A DNA stretch of 38,555 nucleotides from Methanobacteriota archaeon (GCA_021372315.1 JAJFUT010000012.1:1-38555); one strand, 5' to 3'; positions 8,679 through 16,166 are shown, counted from the first letter of the stretch. The notes: generated by a model from the letters alone, not told the origin. Program-made: numbers and translations.

Positions 8679-9230
8679 TCAGTCGGCGATCTCGGAGATG
8701 TTCGTGTCCGTCAGCTCCATCGTGACATCGGACCCGCCGGACCCGGCTGACATCCTGATCAGCATCCCTTTGTATATCCAGATGTCGACTGTGACATCGC
8801 TGCCACCTTCAGAATAGGTCATCTGGTAATGATGAGTGATCATCGTCCCCCAGTTCGTAGATATGGACTGATAGCCCTTGTCCGAGATGTCATAACCGGA
8901 CGGCGGGTTCTCGATCTGGCCAAGATAATCCGTGCTCTGCCCGAGCGGAACCGTCGTCTCGTTGAACGATTTGACCCCCATGAAGCTCGAGGTGACGTTC
9001 AGCGTCATGGTCGTGGAGGTGACCGCCGTCACCCTGTAAGCCATCTTGCCTATCTCGATATCGCCCGTGTACATGGTGTACTCATAATAGTCCCCGACGG
9101 CAGGGTCCCATTCGATGACATCACCGTCTTCGCCCGTGCCATCCGATCCATCGTCATTTCCTCCCATCAAGAGGACGGCGGCTATCGCCACCACGATCAC
9201 CGCTATGACCACGACCGCTACGATCATCAT
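8679..9230 (-). CDS. Membrane-anchored extracytoplasmic protein, unknown function
   Basis: A 183-residue protein with one N-terminal hydrophobic helix (VAVVVIAVIVVAIAAVLLMG), an acidic Gly/Asp linker (GGNDDGSDGTGEDGD) and a beta-rich, Thr/Ser-rich outer domain starting WDPAVGDYYEYTMYTG. No catalytic motif is seen. It is probably anchored in the membrane and facing outward. The available start is ATG at 9230 or the next codon, with no SD. The frame continues upstream for 22 codons, reading P-rich cytoplasmic sequence ending GPKKNNT, to an ATG at 9296, but a TGA sits at codon 3. The natural start may therefore have been lost. The rest of 9231-9488 shows only a short hairpin (CTCTC/GAGAG, 9315-9329). 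Confidence 0.7.
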   Translation of the reverse strand: MMIVAVVVIAVIVVAIAAVLLMGGNDDGSDGTGEDGDVIEWDPAVGDYYEYTMYTGDIEIGKMAYRVTAVTSTTMTLNVTSSFMGVKSFNETTVPLGQSTDYLGQIENPPSGYDISDKGYQSISTNWGTMITHHYQMTYSEGGSDVTVDIWIYKGMLIRMSAGSGGSDVTMELTDTNISEIAD

Positions 9231-9488
9231 AGTGTTGTTCTTCTTAGGCCCAGTCGGTGATGTCGGATGAGCCGCAGGCGCTTGACTTCATTCCATTGAT
9301 ACCTTCTCCTGATTCTCTCGTCCTGAGAGCTGATAAGACATGGTCTGTCGAGCTACTAAAGATGGTCACATGTCCCGATGGCTATTCGACAACGTAGCCA
9401 ATGACCTAGGATCGAACGGATATGATTTTGCGGAATTCATTGGAAAATTTGATGTCCTACCCTTCCCTATTGTTTTCCAGGTCAGACC

Positions 9489-9911
9489 ATGAGCGCCAAG
9501 AAGATGATCCCGAACAGACCCGTATCGGAAGTCATGTCGAAGAATGTCCTGACTATCTCTGAGGACGATTCGATCGGGACCGCGTTGAGGATCTTCGAGG
9601 AGAAGGATTACAACAGCCTTCCTGTGGTTAGAGAAGGCACGCTCGTGGGCATGATCGCGAAGCTCGACCTGCTCAAGGCGATCAGCCACGCCGACACGAA
9701 ATTGCACCCAGGACCGCTGGACCTGGAGAACGAGACCGTCAAGGACTTTATGAGGTCGGCCTCGGTCTCGATAAAGCCAGACGATGACCTTCGTTCCGCG
9801 GCCGCCTACATGGTGGAGTTCAGGCTCAGGGCGCTCCCTGTCGTCAAGGCGGGCAGGGTCGTGGGGATCCTCTCCGAAGGGGACATCATGGACAATCTCG
9901 TCTCCGAATGA
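9489..9911 (+). CDS. Tandem CBS-domain protein
   Basis: The 140-residue protein is just two CBS domains forming one Bateman module. Repeat 1 runs from PVSEVMSKNVLTISEDDSI to SLPVVREGTLVGMIAKLDLL. Repeat 2 runs from VKDFMRSASVSIKPDDDL to ALPVVKAGRVVGILSEGDIM. CBS pairs bind adenine nucleotides or SAM and act as energy or ligand sensors. No effector domain is fused, so the partner is unknown. It stands about 100 bases ahead of the phenylacetate-CoA ligase gene and could belong with it, but this is not shown. Confidence 0.92.
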   Translation: MSAKKMIPNRPVSEVMSKNVLTISEDDSIGTALRIFEEKDYNSLPVVREGTLVGMIAKLDLLKAISHADTKLHPGPLDLENETVKDFMRSASVSIKPDDDLRSAAAYMVEFRLRALPVVKAGRVVGILSEGDIMDNLVSE

Positions 9912-10013
9912 TCTGCTGGCCGAAATCTCAGGATCTCCGAATCGTCCCCGCGAAGTCTCATATATGCTACATGATATCATCGAACATTCCCGACCCGCGC
10001 GGAGACAGTGATC

Positions 10014-11312
10014 ATGGCATGCTGGAACCCTAACATCGAGATGATGTCGAAGGAGGACCTTGACATCCTCCAACTGAAGCTTCTGAAGGAACTTGTCGAC
10101 AGGGCATACGACAGATCTCCGTTGTACAGGGAGCGGATGGACGAGAAGGGCGTGAAGCCTGACGACATCATGACCCTCGACGACCTCTCGAAGCTTCCAT
10201 TCATGTCGAAGAAGGACCTGCGCGATTATCAGCCTGAGAGACTGTTCATGGCAGGGAAGAGGGACATCATCAGATACCATGCGTCCTCGGGGACGACCGG
10301 AAAGCCGACGATCGTGGGTTACACGAAGAAGGACATCGAGACCTGGTCGGAATCCCTGGCGCGGGCGCTCACGTCTGCAGGCCTCGGAGCGGACGACATC
10401 GTACAAGTGGCCAATACGTACGGTCTGTTCACCGGTGGGCTCGGATTCCACTACGCGGCGGAGAAGATCGGCGCAGCGGTCGTTCCGGCGAGCACTGGCA
10501 ATACCGACAGACAGCTCCAGATGATCAACGACCTGGGCGTCACGGTGATGGCGGCCACGCCGTCGTACATGATATACGTGGGAGAGGTCGCCGAGAAGAT
10601 GGGCATCGACCTGAGGAAGAGCACGCTCAAGACAGGGCTGCTTGGCGGTGAGCCCTGGTCCGACAAGATGCGCGAGCGCATACAGAGCCAGTTCGGCGTC
10701 CGCGGCATAAACTGCTTCGGGGCCTCCGAGCTTTACGGACCGAGCTGGACGGAATGCGATGAACAGTGCGGGATCCACATCTGGAGGGATATCGCGATCT
10801 TCGAGATCATCGACCCGAAGACGGGCGACAAGGCATCGCCCGGAGAGAGGGGGGAGCTTGTCATCACGATGCTCCAGAAGGAGGCCTTCCCGATCATACG
10901 TTACCGCATGGGCGACATCACGGTCATGGATGAGGAAAAATGCGCCTGCGGAAGGTCCCATCCGAGGATGATGAGAATATCTGGCAGGGTCGATGACATG
11001 CTGATCATCAGGGGCATCAACGTGTTCCCGTCACAGGTCGAGCATTGCCTGCACACGAACCCGGAGGTCGGCAACGAGTTCCAGATCGTCGTCGACAGGA
11101 AAGGGGCGCTCGACGACATGCTCGTCAAGGTCGAACTGAAGCCGGAGGCGTTCACGGACAACATCCTCGAGCTGAACGCCCTCAGGGAAAGGATAACGTC
11201 AAGGCTCAAGAACTCGTTGAACGTGGGAGCGAAGGTCGAGCTCGTGCCGACGGGATCGCTGCCGCGGTTCGAGGGCAAGGCCAGGCGAGTGATGGATAGG
11301 AGGGACATCTGA
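10014..11312 (+). CDS. paaK: Phenylacetate-CoA ligase family (adenylate-forming)
   Basis: About 432 residues, the usual PaaK length. The ATP-binding loop is SSGTTGKPTIVGYT (residues about 88-101). Further motifs are GLLGGEPWSDKMR, the aryl-site/AMP motif NCFGASELYGPSW, and RISGRVDDMLIIRGINVFPSQVE leading into the C-terminal domain. It activates an aryl or related carboxylic acid to its CoA thioester through an acyl-AMP. In archaea such ligases often recycle aryl acids from amino-acid degradation. The start is ATG 10014 or GTG 10008, with GGAG at 10001-10004 serving both. The stop overlaps the start of the ACT gene by one base. Confidence 0.93.
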   Translation: MACWNPNIEMMSKEDLDILQLKLLKELVDRAYDRSPLYRERMDEKGVKPDDIMTLDDLSKLPFMSKKDLRDYQPERLFMAGKRDIIRYHASSGTTGKPTIVGYTKKDIETWSESLARALTSAGLGADDIVQVANTYGLFTGGLGFHYAAEKIGAAVVPASTGNTDRQLQMINDLGVTVMAATPSYMIYVGEVAEKMGIDLRKSTLKTGLLGGEPWSDKMRERIQSQFGVRGINCFGASELYGPSWTECDEQCGIHIWRDIAIFEIIDPKTGDKASPGERGELVITMLQKEAFPIIRYRMGDITVMDEEKCACGRSHPRMMRISGRVDDMLIIRGINVFPSQVEHCLHTNPEVGNEFQIVVDRKGALDDMLVKVELKPEAFTDNILELNALRERITSRLKNSLNVGAKVELVPTGSLPRFEGKARRVMDRRDI

Positions 11313-11761
11313 TGAACGGACCGGATTACAAGATAAAGCAGCTCTCGATATTCTCGGAGAACAAGCCGGGAAGGATCGCCGCGGTCGCGAAGGCGATGAA
11401 AGAGGAATGCATCAACATACTCGCCTTCAGCATAGCCGAGGGGGCCGGTTATGGTGTCATCCGCGTCATCGTCGATTCGCCAGTGAGGGCGCTTGAAAGG
11501 CTCCAGCGCGATGGCTTCGTCGTCAGGTTTACAGATGTCTTGGCGGTCGAGATGGCCGATAGGCCAGGCGGCCTGTACGACCTGACTGAGATGCTGTCCG
11601 AGGCGGGGGTCAATATCGAGTACGCCTACGGTTACAGGAACGAGCCGTTCGCGGTACTCATAATCAGGGTCGAGGACACCGACGAAGGTATGAAGAAGAT
11701 CCTAGCCCACGGGGCGAAACTGCTAGACGTGAAGCACTTCCAGCCCGATGCTGGATGCTGA
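11312..11761 (+). CDS. Tandem ACT-domain protein
   Basis: The 149-residue protein has two ACT domains. The first begins KQLSIFSENKPGRIAAVAKAMKEECINI, the second VLAVEMADRPGGLYDLTEMLSEAGVNIEYAY. ACT domains bind amino acids and signal their level. A free-standing double-ACT protein directly after PaaK is a recurring archaeal pair, suggesting control of the ligase or its pathway by an aromatic or branched amino acid (inference). The TGATG overlap with paaK implies translational coupling. Confidence 0.9.
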   Translation: MNGPDYKIKQLSIFSENKPGRIAAVAKAMKEECINILAFSIAEGAGYGVIRVIVDSPVRALERLQRDGFVVRFTDVLAVEMADRPGGLYDLTEMLSEAGVNIEYAYGYRNEPFAVLIIRVEDTDEGMKKILAHGAKLLDVKHFQPDAGC

Positions 11762-11775
11762 TCCGGCCTATTGGT

Positions 11776-11843
11776 GCTAATTGTTAGCGTGCTACGGATT
11801 AACATATTACATTTATATTGAGTAGGTCTTATCCCGACTCAAT
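11776..11843 (+). promoter_or_regulatory. Symporter promoter with two inverted repeats
   Basis: TTTATATT at 11812-11819 is a good TATA box. Upstream, GCTAA-TTG-TTAGC (11776-11788) is a perfect short palindrome. Overlapping the TATA end, ATTGAGT (11817-11823) and ACTCAAT (11837-11843) form a 7-base-arm repeat with a 13-base spacer across the expected transcript start. This arrangement fits regulated transcription of the accessory-symporter pair. The regulator is not identified. Confidence 0.5.
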
Positions 11844-11864
11844 TTAATCTGAGGGGGAAATCGT

Positions 11865-11975
11865 TTGTTCGGAATAGAGGACCCATGGGTCTGGAGCGGA
11901 TATGTTCTGTCCCTTGTTCTAACGATTATTTGTGTCGTGTATGGTATCCTTAAATGGAACAAGGACGAGGACTGA
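11865..11975 (+). CDS. Symporter small accessory protein (36 aa)
   Basis: A short gene starting on TTG with a strong SD (GAGGGGG, 11851-11857) 7 bases upstream. It reads MFGIEDPWVWSGYVL, a single membrane helix (LSLVLTIICVVYGI) and the charged tail LKWNKDED. This matches the small one-helix proteins annotated next to sodium:solute symporters in many archaea and bacteria (symporter small accessory protein). Its stop lies 4 bases before the symporter start, so the two are almost certainly cotranslated. The role is presumed to be assembly or regulation of the symporter. The assignment is from pattern and position. Confidence 0.8.
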   Translation: MFGIEDPWVWSGYVLSLVLTIICVVYGILKWNKDED

Positions 11976-11979
11976 TACA

Positions 11980-13602
11980 GTGGTCGATGCATTGATCTTC
12001 TGGAGCGCGGCCACTGTCTATATGGTCATCACACTGGCATTGGCATATATGGGTTGGAAGAGAACGAAGAAAGGAGAGGATTTTCTTCTGGCCGGAAGGA
12101 ACGTCAACCCCTTCATCATAGGTCTTTCGTATGGGTCTACGTTCATCAGCACATCGGCGATAGTGGGATTCGGCGGTGTAGCCGCGATGTGGGGAATGGG
12201 CATAATCTGGTTGGTCATGCTCAACATAGGTGTCGGAATTCTCATAGCGTTCATCGTCTACGGCCCGAGAGTAAGGAGATTGGGCCACAAGCTCAACGCG
12301 GTGACATTCCCCGATCTCATGGGCAAGATCTACGATTCAAGGTTGTTGCGTTCAACGACGGCCCTGTTGCTCATTGTAGGTATGCCTCTGTACGCAGCGG
12401 CAGTTATCATCGGCGGTTCCAGGTTCCTTGAGACCACATTGGAAGTGGACTTTACCTATGCGGTCATCGGATTCACCGCCCTGACGGCCATGTACGTCAT
12501 CTTTGGAGGATTGTTGGCTGTCATGTACACCGACGCCTTCCAGGGCGCGCTGATGATCGTTGGAATGAGCGCCATCATGATCATCACGTTCTGGCTCCTC
12601 GGAGGCGTGACCGATGCGACCGTCGCCTTGTCCAATCTAGCAACGGACCCCGGGATCCCAAGCAATTATCCAATGGGTTCAGAAGGATTCACCGGTTGGA
12701 CATCGTTCCCGACGTTCGATTCTCCTTTGTGGTACGTGATGGTCACTCAGATCATCATGGGAGTGGGCATCGGCGTCTTGGCCCAACCCCAGCTGATCGT
12801 TCGCTACATGACGGCGAAGGATGCTAAGTCGCTCAACCGTGCTATACCGATAGGCGGTCTCTTCATTTTCTTGACGACAGGGGTGGCCTATACGGTCGGT
12901 GCGCTCTCCAATGTCTATTTCTTCAGAGAAGAGAACCAGCTGGCCATTGAGATCGCTGGCAATAGGGATGCGATCATGCCCCTGTACATCGATTCGGCAA
13001 TGCCGGACATAGTCGTCGTGATATTCCTACTGACGTTGCTGGCGGCGGCCATGTCGACATTGAGCTCGTTGTTCCACACGATGGGCTCGGCGGCGGGGAC
13101 GGACCTCTGGAGACAGGTCAAGTATTCGATGGCAAAGAGGAAGGGGAGCTTGAAGGAGCTCGATGAGGCCCCGTCCCTGAAGGTGAACAGGATCGCCACG
13201 TTGTTGATCATCGTGGTGACACTGGTACTGGCATTGCAGTTGCCTGGCGACATTGTGGCAATAGCGACCGCGATGTTCATGGGACTTTGCGCGGCAGCAT
13301 TCCTGCCGATGCTGACCTACGGATTGTTCTTTAAGAGACCGTCGAAGATCGCAGCGATGTCCAGCATGATCGTCGGTGCGATCGTTTGGTTCTTCTGGGC
13401 GGCGTTCATCTATACGAAGGATTCGGTGGTCTTCGAGCTGTGCCAGATATTGTTCGACAAGGATTCGCTGCTGGGGGACCCGTGGATGAACATCGATCCA
13501 CTTGTGATCGCCGTACCTGCCTCCGTGCTGGCATTGGTCATCGGATGGGCCATCGAACATGCCGTGAGAAAGGACGATTCGGACGAACCGCAGGATGCAT
13601 GA
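11980..13602 (+). CDS. Sodium:solute symporter (SSS family)
   Basis: About 540 residues with 13 or so membrane segments. SSS features include KRTKKGEDFLLAGRNVNPFIIGLSYGSTFISTSAIVGFGG in the first helices, the family motif region YVIFGGLLAVMYTDAFQGALMI, and LLAAAMSTLSSLFHTMGSAAGTDLW near residue 370. The protein imports a small organic solute with sodium, but the substrate cannot be assigned. The frame is open back to GTG 11932 inside the accessory gene. GTG 11980 is preferred because it follows the accessory stop and has GAGG (11967-11970) as SD. A collapsed second copy follows 27 bases downstream. Confidence 0.93.
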   Translation: MVDALIFWSAATVYMVITLALAYMGWKRTKKGEDFLLAGRNVNPFIIGLSYGSTFISTSAIVGFGGVAAMWGMGIIWLVMLNIGVGILIAFIVYGPRVRRLGHKLNAVTFPDLMGKIYDSRLLRSTTALLLIVGMPLYAAAVIIGGSRFLETTLEVDFTYAVIGFTALTAMYVIFGGLLAVMYTDAFQGALMIVGMSAIMIITFWLLGGVTDATVALSNLATDPGIPSNYPMGSEGFTGWTSFPTFDSPLWYVMVTQIIMGVGIGVLAQPQLIVRYMTAKDAKSLNRAIPIGGLFIFLTTGVAYTVGALSNVYFFREENQLAIEIAGNRDAIMPLYIDSAMPDIVVVIFLLTLLAAAMSTLSSLFHTMGSAAGTDLWRQVKYSMAKRKGSLKELDEAPSLKVNRIATLLIIVVTLVLALQLPGDIVAIATAMFMGLCAAAFLPMLTYGLFFKRPSKIAAMSSMIVGAIVWFFWAAFIYTKDSVVFELCQILFDKDSLLGDPWMNIDPLVIAVPASVLALVIGWAIEHAVRKDDSDEPQDA

Positions 13603-13629
13603 GGACGTAACTGGGGATGATGCTGAGGG

Positions 13630-13969
13630 TTGGTTGACCTGGTCATGTTCTGGGCATGTACCGCAGTATACCTGGGGATAGCCCCGGCATGTAATATCTG
13701 GCTTACAGGAAGGCGACGGTGGGGAGGATTTCCTTCTGGCGGGCCGCAACGTTCCGTCATGGTTCCTGCGGACCGCTTTCGTCCGTGCGAAGGAGTCCGA
13801 CCATTTGGACATATGCGATCCGATCTTCGGAAAGGCTGAATTGCTGGACACGACTTGGCAGACCGTGGACCCATTGGTGATCGGCATTCCCGTCTCGACG
13901 GTGGTCCTGTTGCTTGGGACGTACATCGTCAAAAGGGACGACAAAACGCGAGCTCTCCCCGGGACATGA
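13630..13969 (+). pseudogene. Remnant of a second SSS symporter (internal deletion and frameshift)
   Basis: The first part, from TTG 13630, reads VDLVMFWACTAVYLGIAP and aligns with the start of the intact symporter (VDALIFWSAATVYMVITL). Around 13710-13727 the frame shifts by +1 and continues GEDFLLAGRNVPSW, identical over GEDFLLAGRNV. After that it jumps directly to the family's C-terminal end: AFVRAKESD...DICDPIFGKAELL...VDPLVIGIPVSTVVLLLGTYIVKRDD against AFIYTKDSV...ELCQILFDKDSLL...IDPLVIAVPASVLALVIGW. Roughly 400 or more residues of transmembrane core are missing. It cannot transport. It is best read as a decayed tandem duplicate. Identity is low enough to suggest an old copy. Confidence 0.85.
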
Positions 13970-13990
13970 GGCTCGCAACGCCAAAAAATT

Positions 13991-14026
13991 ACCATTATCT
14001 AGATGGTGCTCCGATATTGTGATCGG
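13991..14026 (+). promoter_or_regulatory. Two short inverted repeats upstream of arsR-like gene
   Basis: ACCAT-TATCTAG-ATGGT (13991-14007) and CCGAT-ATTGTG-ATCGG (14011-14026) lie just upstream of the regulator. They differ from the TTTCAA/TTGAAA sites of the permease. They may be operators or chance symmetries. Confidence 0.3.
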
Positions 14027-14040
14027 ACATGGTGGGAAGG

Positions 14041-14427
14041 ATGCCGACACGCAAGGTCATGAGGGCGAACTCGCAGTTCTTGTTGGACGACCTCAATCTT
14101 CCAGGCGACCTCCGGAAGGACCTCGATGCAAAGAAGGGTCTTTCCGGGGTCCTCGAGCTCATCCCCGAAAGGGAACGCCTGGACCTCGAAGCGGAACAGT
14201 ACAATGCGCTATCGGACCCGATAAGGCTCCAGATAATGTATTCGTTGAAGGTCTTAGACATGTGCCCCTGCGTGATCAAGAAGATCACAGACCTGAGCGA
14301 TTCCAAGCTGTCGTATCACCTGAGCATCCTGGAGAAGGCTGGAATGATATCATCGCGCCAGAATAGGAACTGGCGCATCTATTCGTTGACGGCCGTTGGT
14401 CGGGGCTTCCTCATGAAAAGGGAATGA
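14041..14427 (+). CDS. ArsR/SmtB family metal-responsive repressor
   Basis: About 128 residues. The winged helix reads YNALSDPIRLQIMYSLKVLDMCPCVIKKITDLSDSKLSYHLSILEKAGMISSRQ, the ArsR pattern. The CPC pair in DMCPC lies at the start of the helix that in arsenic sensors carries ELCVC, so it is a probable thiolate site for arsenite, antimonite or a soft metal. The N-terminus has an extra basic/acidic segment of about 45 residues. ATG 14041 is preferred over 14029 because GGTGG (14031-14035) is spaced as SD. It is convergent with the thioredoxin-permease genes and probably controls them through the TTTCAA-N6-TTGAAA sites (inference). Confidence 0.88.
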   Translation: MPTRKVMRANSQFLLDDLNLPGDLRKDLDAKKGLSGVLELIPERERLDLEAEQYNALSDPIRLQIMYSLKVLDMCPCVIKKITDLSDSKLSYHLSILEKAGMISSRQNRNWRIYSLTAVGRGFLMKRE

Positions 14428-14436
14428 GCGGACGGC

Positions 14437-14676
14437 TCATTTCGCTATCAGCATCTCCTTTATCTCATCGACGCTTGGCACTCTGCCGACCGCCTTCGGT
14501 TCGCCATCGATGTAGAGGGCCGGCGTCGTGAATATGCCCCGGTCCATCATCACCTTGATGTTCTCGATCTTCACAACCTCGATGTCCATGCCAAGCTCGA
14601 GAACGGCCTGCTGCGCCAATCTTTCGAGCTTCTTGCACTTCGTGCATCCCGTACCAAAGACCTCAATCTTCGTCAT
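14437..14676 (-). CDS. Thioredoxin-like redox-active disulfide protein (MTH895 type)
   Basis: A 79-residue thioredoxin-fold protein starting MTKIEVFGTGCTKCKKLERLA. The active-site pair is CTKC, and the cis-proline region is FTTPALYIDGEPKAVGRVPS. These small proteins are typically encoded next to COG0701 permeases and ArsR regulators, and may reduce or shuttle a thiol-bound metalloid. The ATG at 14676 is preferred because the family starts there and AGGAT-type purines precede it. It lies immediately after the frameshifted gene at 14678, continuing the permease operon. Confidence 0.9.
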   Translation of the reverse strand: MTKIEVFGTGCTKCKKLERLAQQAVLELGMDIEVVKIENIKVMMDRGIFTTPALYIDGEPKAVGRVPSVDEIKEMLIAK

Positions 14677-14677
14677 T

Positions 14678-14943
14678 TCAGATCCTCCTTCTGTGATGTT
14701 CCAACAATATCGGCCCAAGATAATCTTTGTCCTTTGCCGGCGGGACGTAATTGAATATCATGACCTCGTTCATCAGAGCCTTTCCGACATCGATCTCGTC
14801 ATCGAGAGACATAGCGGACTCCTTCGAGATGATGTGCTCCGATCGAGCGATGCCGACCATCGTTCTCCGGCAACGGATATCTGAACGACCTCCCTGGCGG
14901 CCGCACCGGGGCAGCATGGTCTCGTTTCTTCTCCGGTCATCAT
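14678..14943 (-). pseudogene. Small Cys-containing protein of the permease cluster, frameshifted
   Basis: Starting at ATG 14943 or 14940, directly after the permease stop, the frame reads TGEETRPCCPGAAAREVV then QISVAGER. It then loses sense. Near 14862 a one-base shift leads into MVGIARSEHIISKESAMSLDD then VGKALMNEVMIFNYVPPAKD and ends LEHHRRRI at 14678. Together the halves look like one small protein of about 85 residues with an N-terminal CCPG motif, of a kind I associate with permease/thioredoxin clusters, though I cannot confirm the family. Restoring one G at GAACGATGG would fix the frame. It may be a true mutation, a sequencing error, or two separate short products (an internal ATG at 14860 exists). 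Confidence 0.6.
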
Positions 14944-14944
14944 C

Positions 14945-16009
14945 TCACCCCGCGATGCTTCCGTATATCAGGCCGGCCATCGTCGATAGGCACACGACCA
15001 GTAGTATGTACACGATCGTCTTCCTTGCCCCCATGATCCTATAGAGAACGACCATCGAAGGGAGGCTCATAGAGGGCCCTGTCAATAATAGCGTCAACGC
15101 TGGACCTTCCGCCATGGCCCCAACCGAATAGCCGAACGTCGTACCGATTATCGGGACCTCGAGCAAGGTCGGCATATAGAGAAGCGCACCGATCACCGAT
15201 GCCAATAGGTTCGCGGAAATGGTGTTGTCCCCGAGATAGGGCCTGAACGTCTCGGCCGGAATGAAATATGCGATGACACCGACCGCGAACGCCCCTATGA
15301 CCAGTATCGGGAATATCTTCTTCGTCAGGTCCCAGGTCTCGGCGCCCCAGTCCGTAATCTCGTCCTTCTCGAACATCTTCGCGACGAGAAGGGCGACCGC
15401 GACGATCAGGGGGAGGACGATCGCCATCTTGAGAAGGATGTCGATCTTGGCGGAACCGAAGATCAATATTCCGACCATGAGCACAAAGAACGTAGGGACG
15501 ACCCATCCGGGTCTTCCGTCATGAGAGGTATCGTCCATTCCGGTGACGATGCCCTTGGAGTTCGGGTCAATTTCGTCCTTGAAGACGAGCGACATTATTA
15601 TGCCGATGACCACCGAGAGCAGGATGGCGCTGACGCCCCTCGCCAGGCCTAGGTCGTAACCAAGGACCTGGGCCGTGTAGACTATCGCCAGGACGTTGAT
15701 CGCCGGTCCCGCGAACAGGAACGTCGTCGCAGGGCCGATCCCGCTTCCTTTCTTGTATATTCCCGCGAACAACGGAAGGATCGTGCAACTGCAGACGGCC
15801 AGCACTGTTCCGGATACCGCGGCCACTGGATATGATATCGACCTCTTCGTCTTTGGCCCGAAATATTTCAGGATCGAGTCCTTCTTCACGAAGACCGCGA
15901 TCGCGCCAGCGATGAAGAAGGCCGGAACGAGGCATGTGAGCACGTGCTCCCCCAGATAGCTGAGCAAACTGTCCCAGCCGGACCCAAGCGCGCTGAAGAG
16001 GTCGACCAT
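14945..16009 (-). CDS. COG0701/UPF0718 permease (ArsP-like)
   Basis: The 354-residue membrane protein has about 8-9 helices. The family signature is intact: AVCSCTILPLFAGIYKKGSGIGPATTFLFAGPAINVLA (residues about 70-110), mirrored in the second half by NTISANLLASVIGALLYMPTLLEVPI. The CSC motif in the membrane is characteristic. Some members (ArsP) export trivalent organoarsenicals. Others are only predicted permeases, so the substrate remains uncertain. ATG 16009 lies 11 bases from an inverted repeat that sits on the predicted transcript start. It heads an operon with the frameshifted small gene and the thioredoxin-like gene. Confidence 0.9.
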   Translation of the reverse strand: MVDLFSALGSGWDSLLSYLGEHVLTCLVPAFFIAGAIAVFVKKDSILKYFGPKTKRSISYPVAAVSGTVLAVCSCTILPLFAGIYKKGSGIGPATTFLFAGPAINVLAIVYTAQVLGYDLGLARGVSAILLSVVIGIIMSLVFKDEIDPNSKGIVTGMDDTSHDGRPGWVVPTFFVLMVGILIFGSAKIDILLKMAIVLPLIVAVALLVAKMFEKDEITDWGAETWDLTKKIFPILVIGAFAVGVIAYFIPAETFRPYLGDNTISANLLASVIGALLYMPTLLEVPIIGTTFGYSVGAMAEGPALTLLLTGPSMSLPSMVVLYRIMGARKTIVYILLVVCLSTMAGLIYGSIAG

Positions 16010-16019
16010 ACTATCTCCA

Positions 16020-16039
16020 ATTTCAAATTTTCTTGAAAT
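16020..16039. promoter_or_regulatory. Operator copy 1 (ATTTCAA-N6-TTGAAAT) at the permease promoter
   Basis: ATTTCAA and TTGAAAT are perfect 7-base arms separated by ATTTTC. The site lies between the permease ATG and a minus-strand TATA-like stretch (TTTTAATATC, about 16055-16064), so it covers the expected start of transcription. The layout and sequence are typical of ArsR-type operators. Confidence 0.65.
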
Positions 16040-16148
16040 GCCAACATATCAGGGGATATTAAAACATTGCGTGATCCCGCGCAGTTTATCTGAACGATGA
16101 TGCGCTCCGAGCGACATCTGGTCACCCGCGAATCGTTCTGTCGTGGAG

Positions 16149-16166
16149 TTTCAACAATATTTGAAA
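16149..16166. promoter_or_regulatory. Operator copy 2 (TTTCAA-N6-TTGAAA) at the DUF6951 promoter
   Basis: TTTCAA-CAATAT-TTGAAA repeats copy 1 with the same arms and the same 6-base spacer, 33 bases ahead of the DUF6951-like ATG. It overlaps an AT-rich stretch that could be the TATA box. Confidence 0.6.

Noticed and set aside
9315-9329. CTCTC-GTCCT-GAGAG hairpin upstream of the CBS gene
   Set aside because: Only five pairs, not followed by a T-run and not near a TATA box. Likely chance.
9366-10961. Long open frame on the minus strand (531 codons) opposite the CBS and paaK genes
   Set aside because: It is antisense to two well-recognised genes, is rich in Arg/His/Val as antisense frames of GC-rich genes are, and matches no family.
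13027-13995. 322-codon minus-strand frame across the symporter and its remnant
   Set aside because: Antisense to the symporter C-terminus, with low-complexity His/Arg/Gln composition and no domain.
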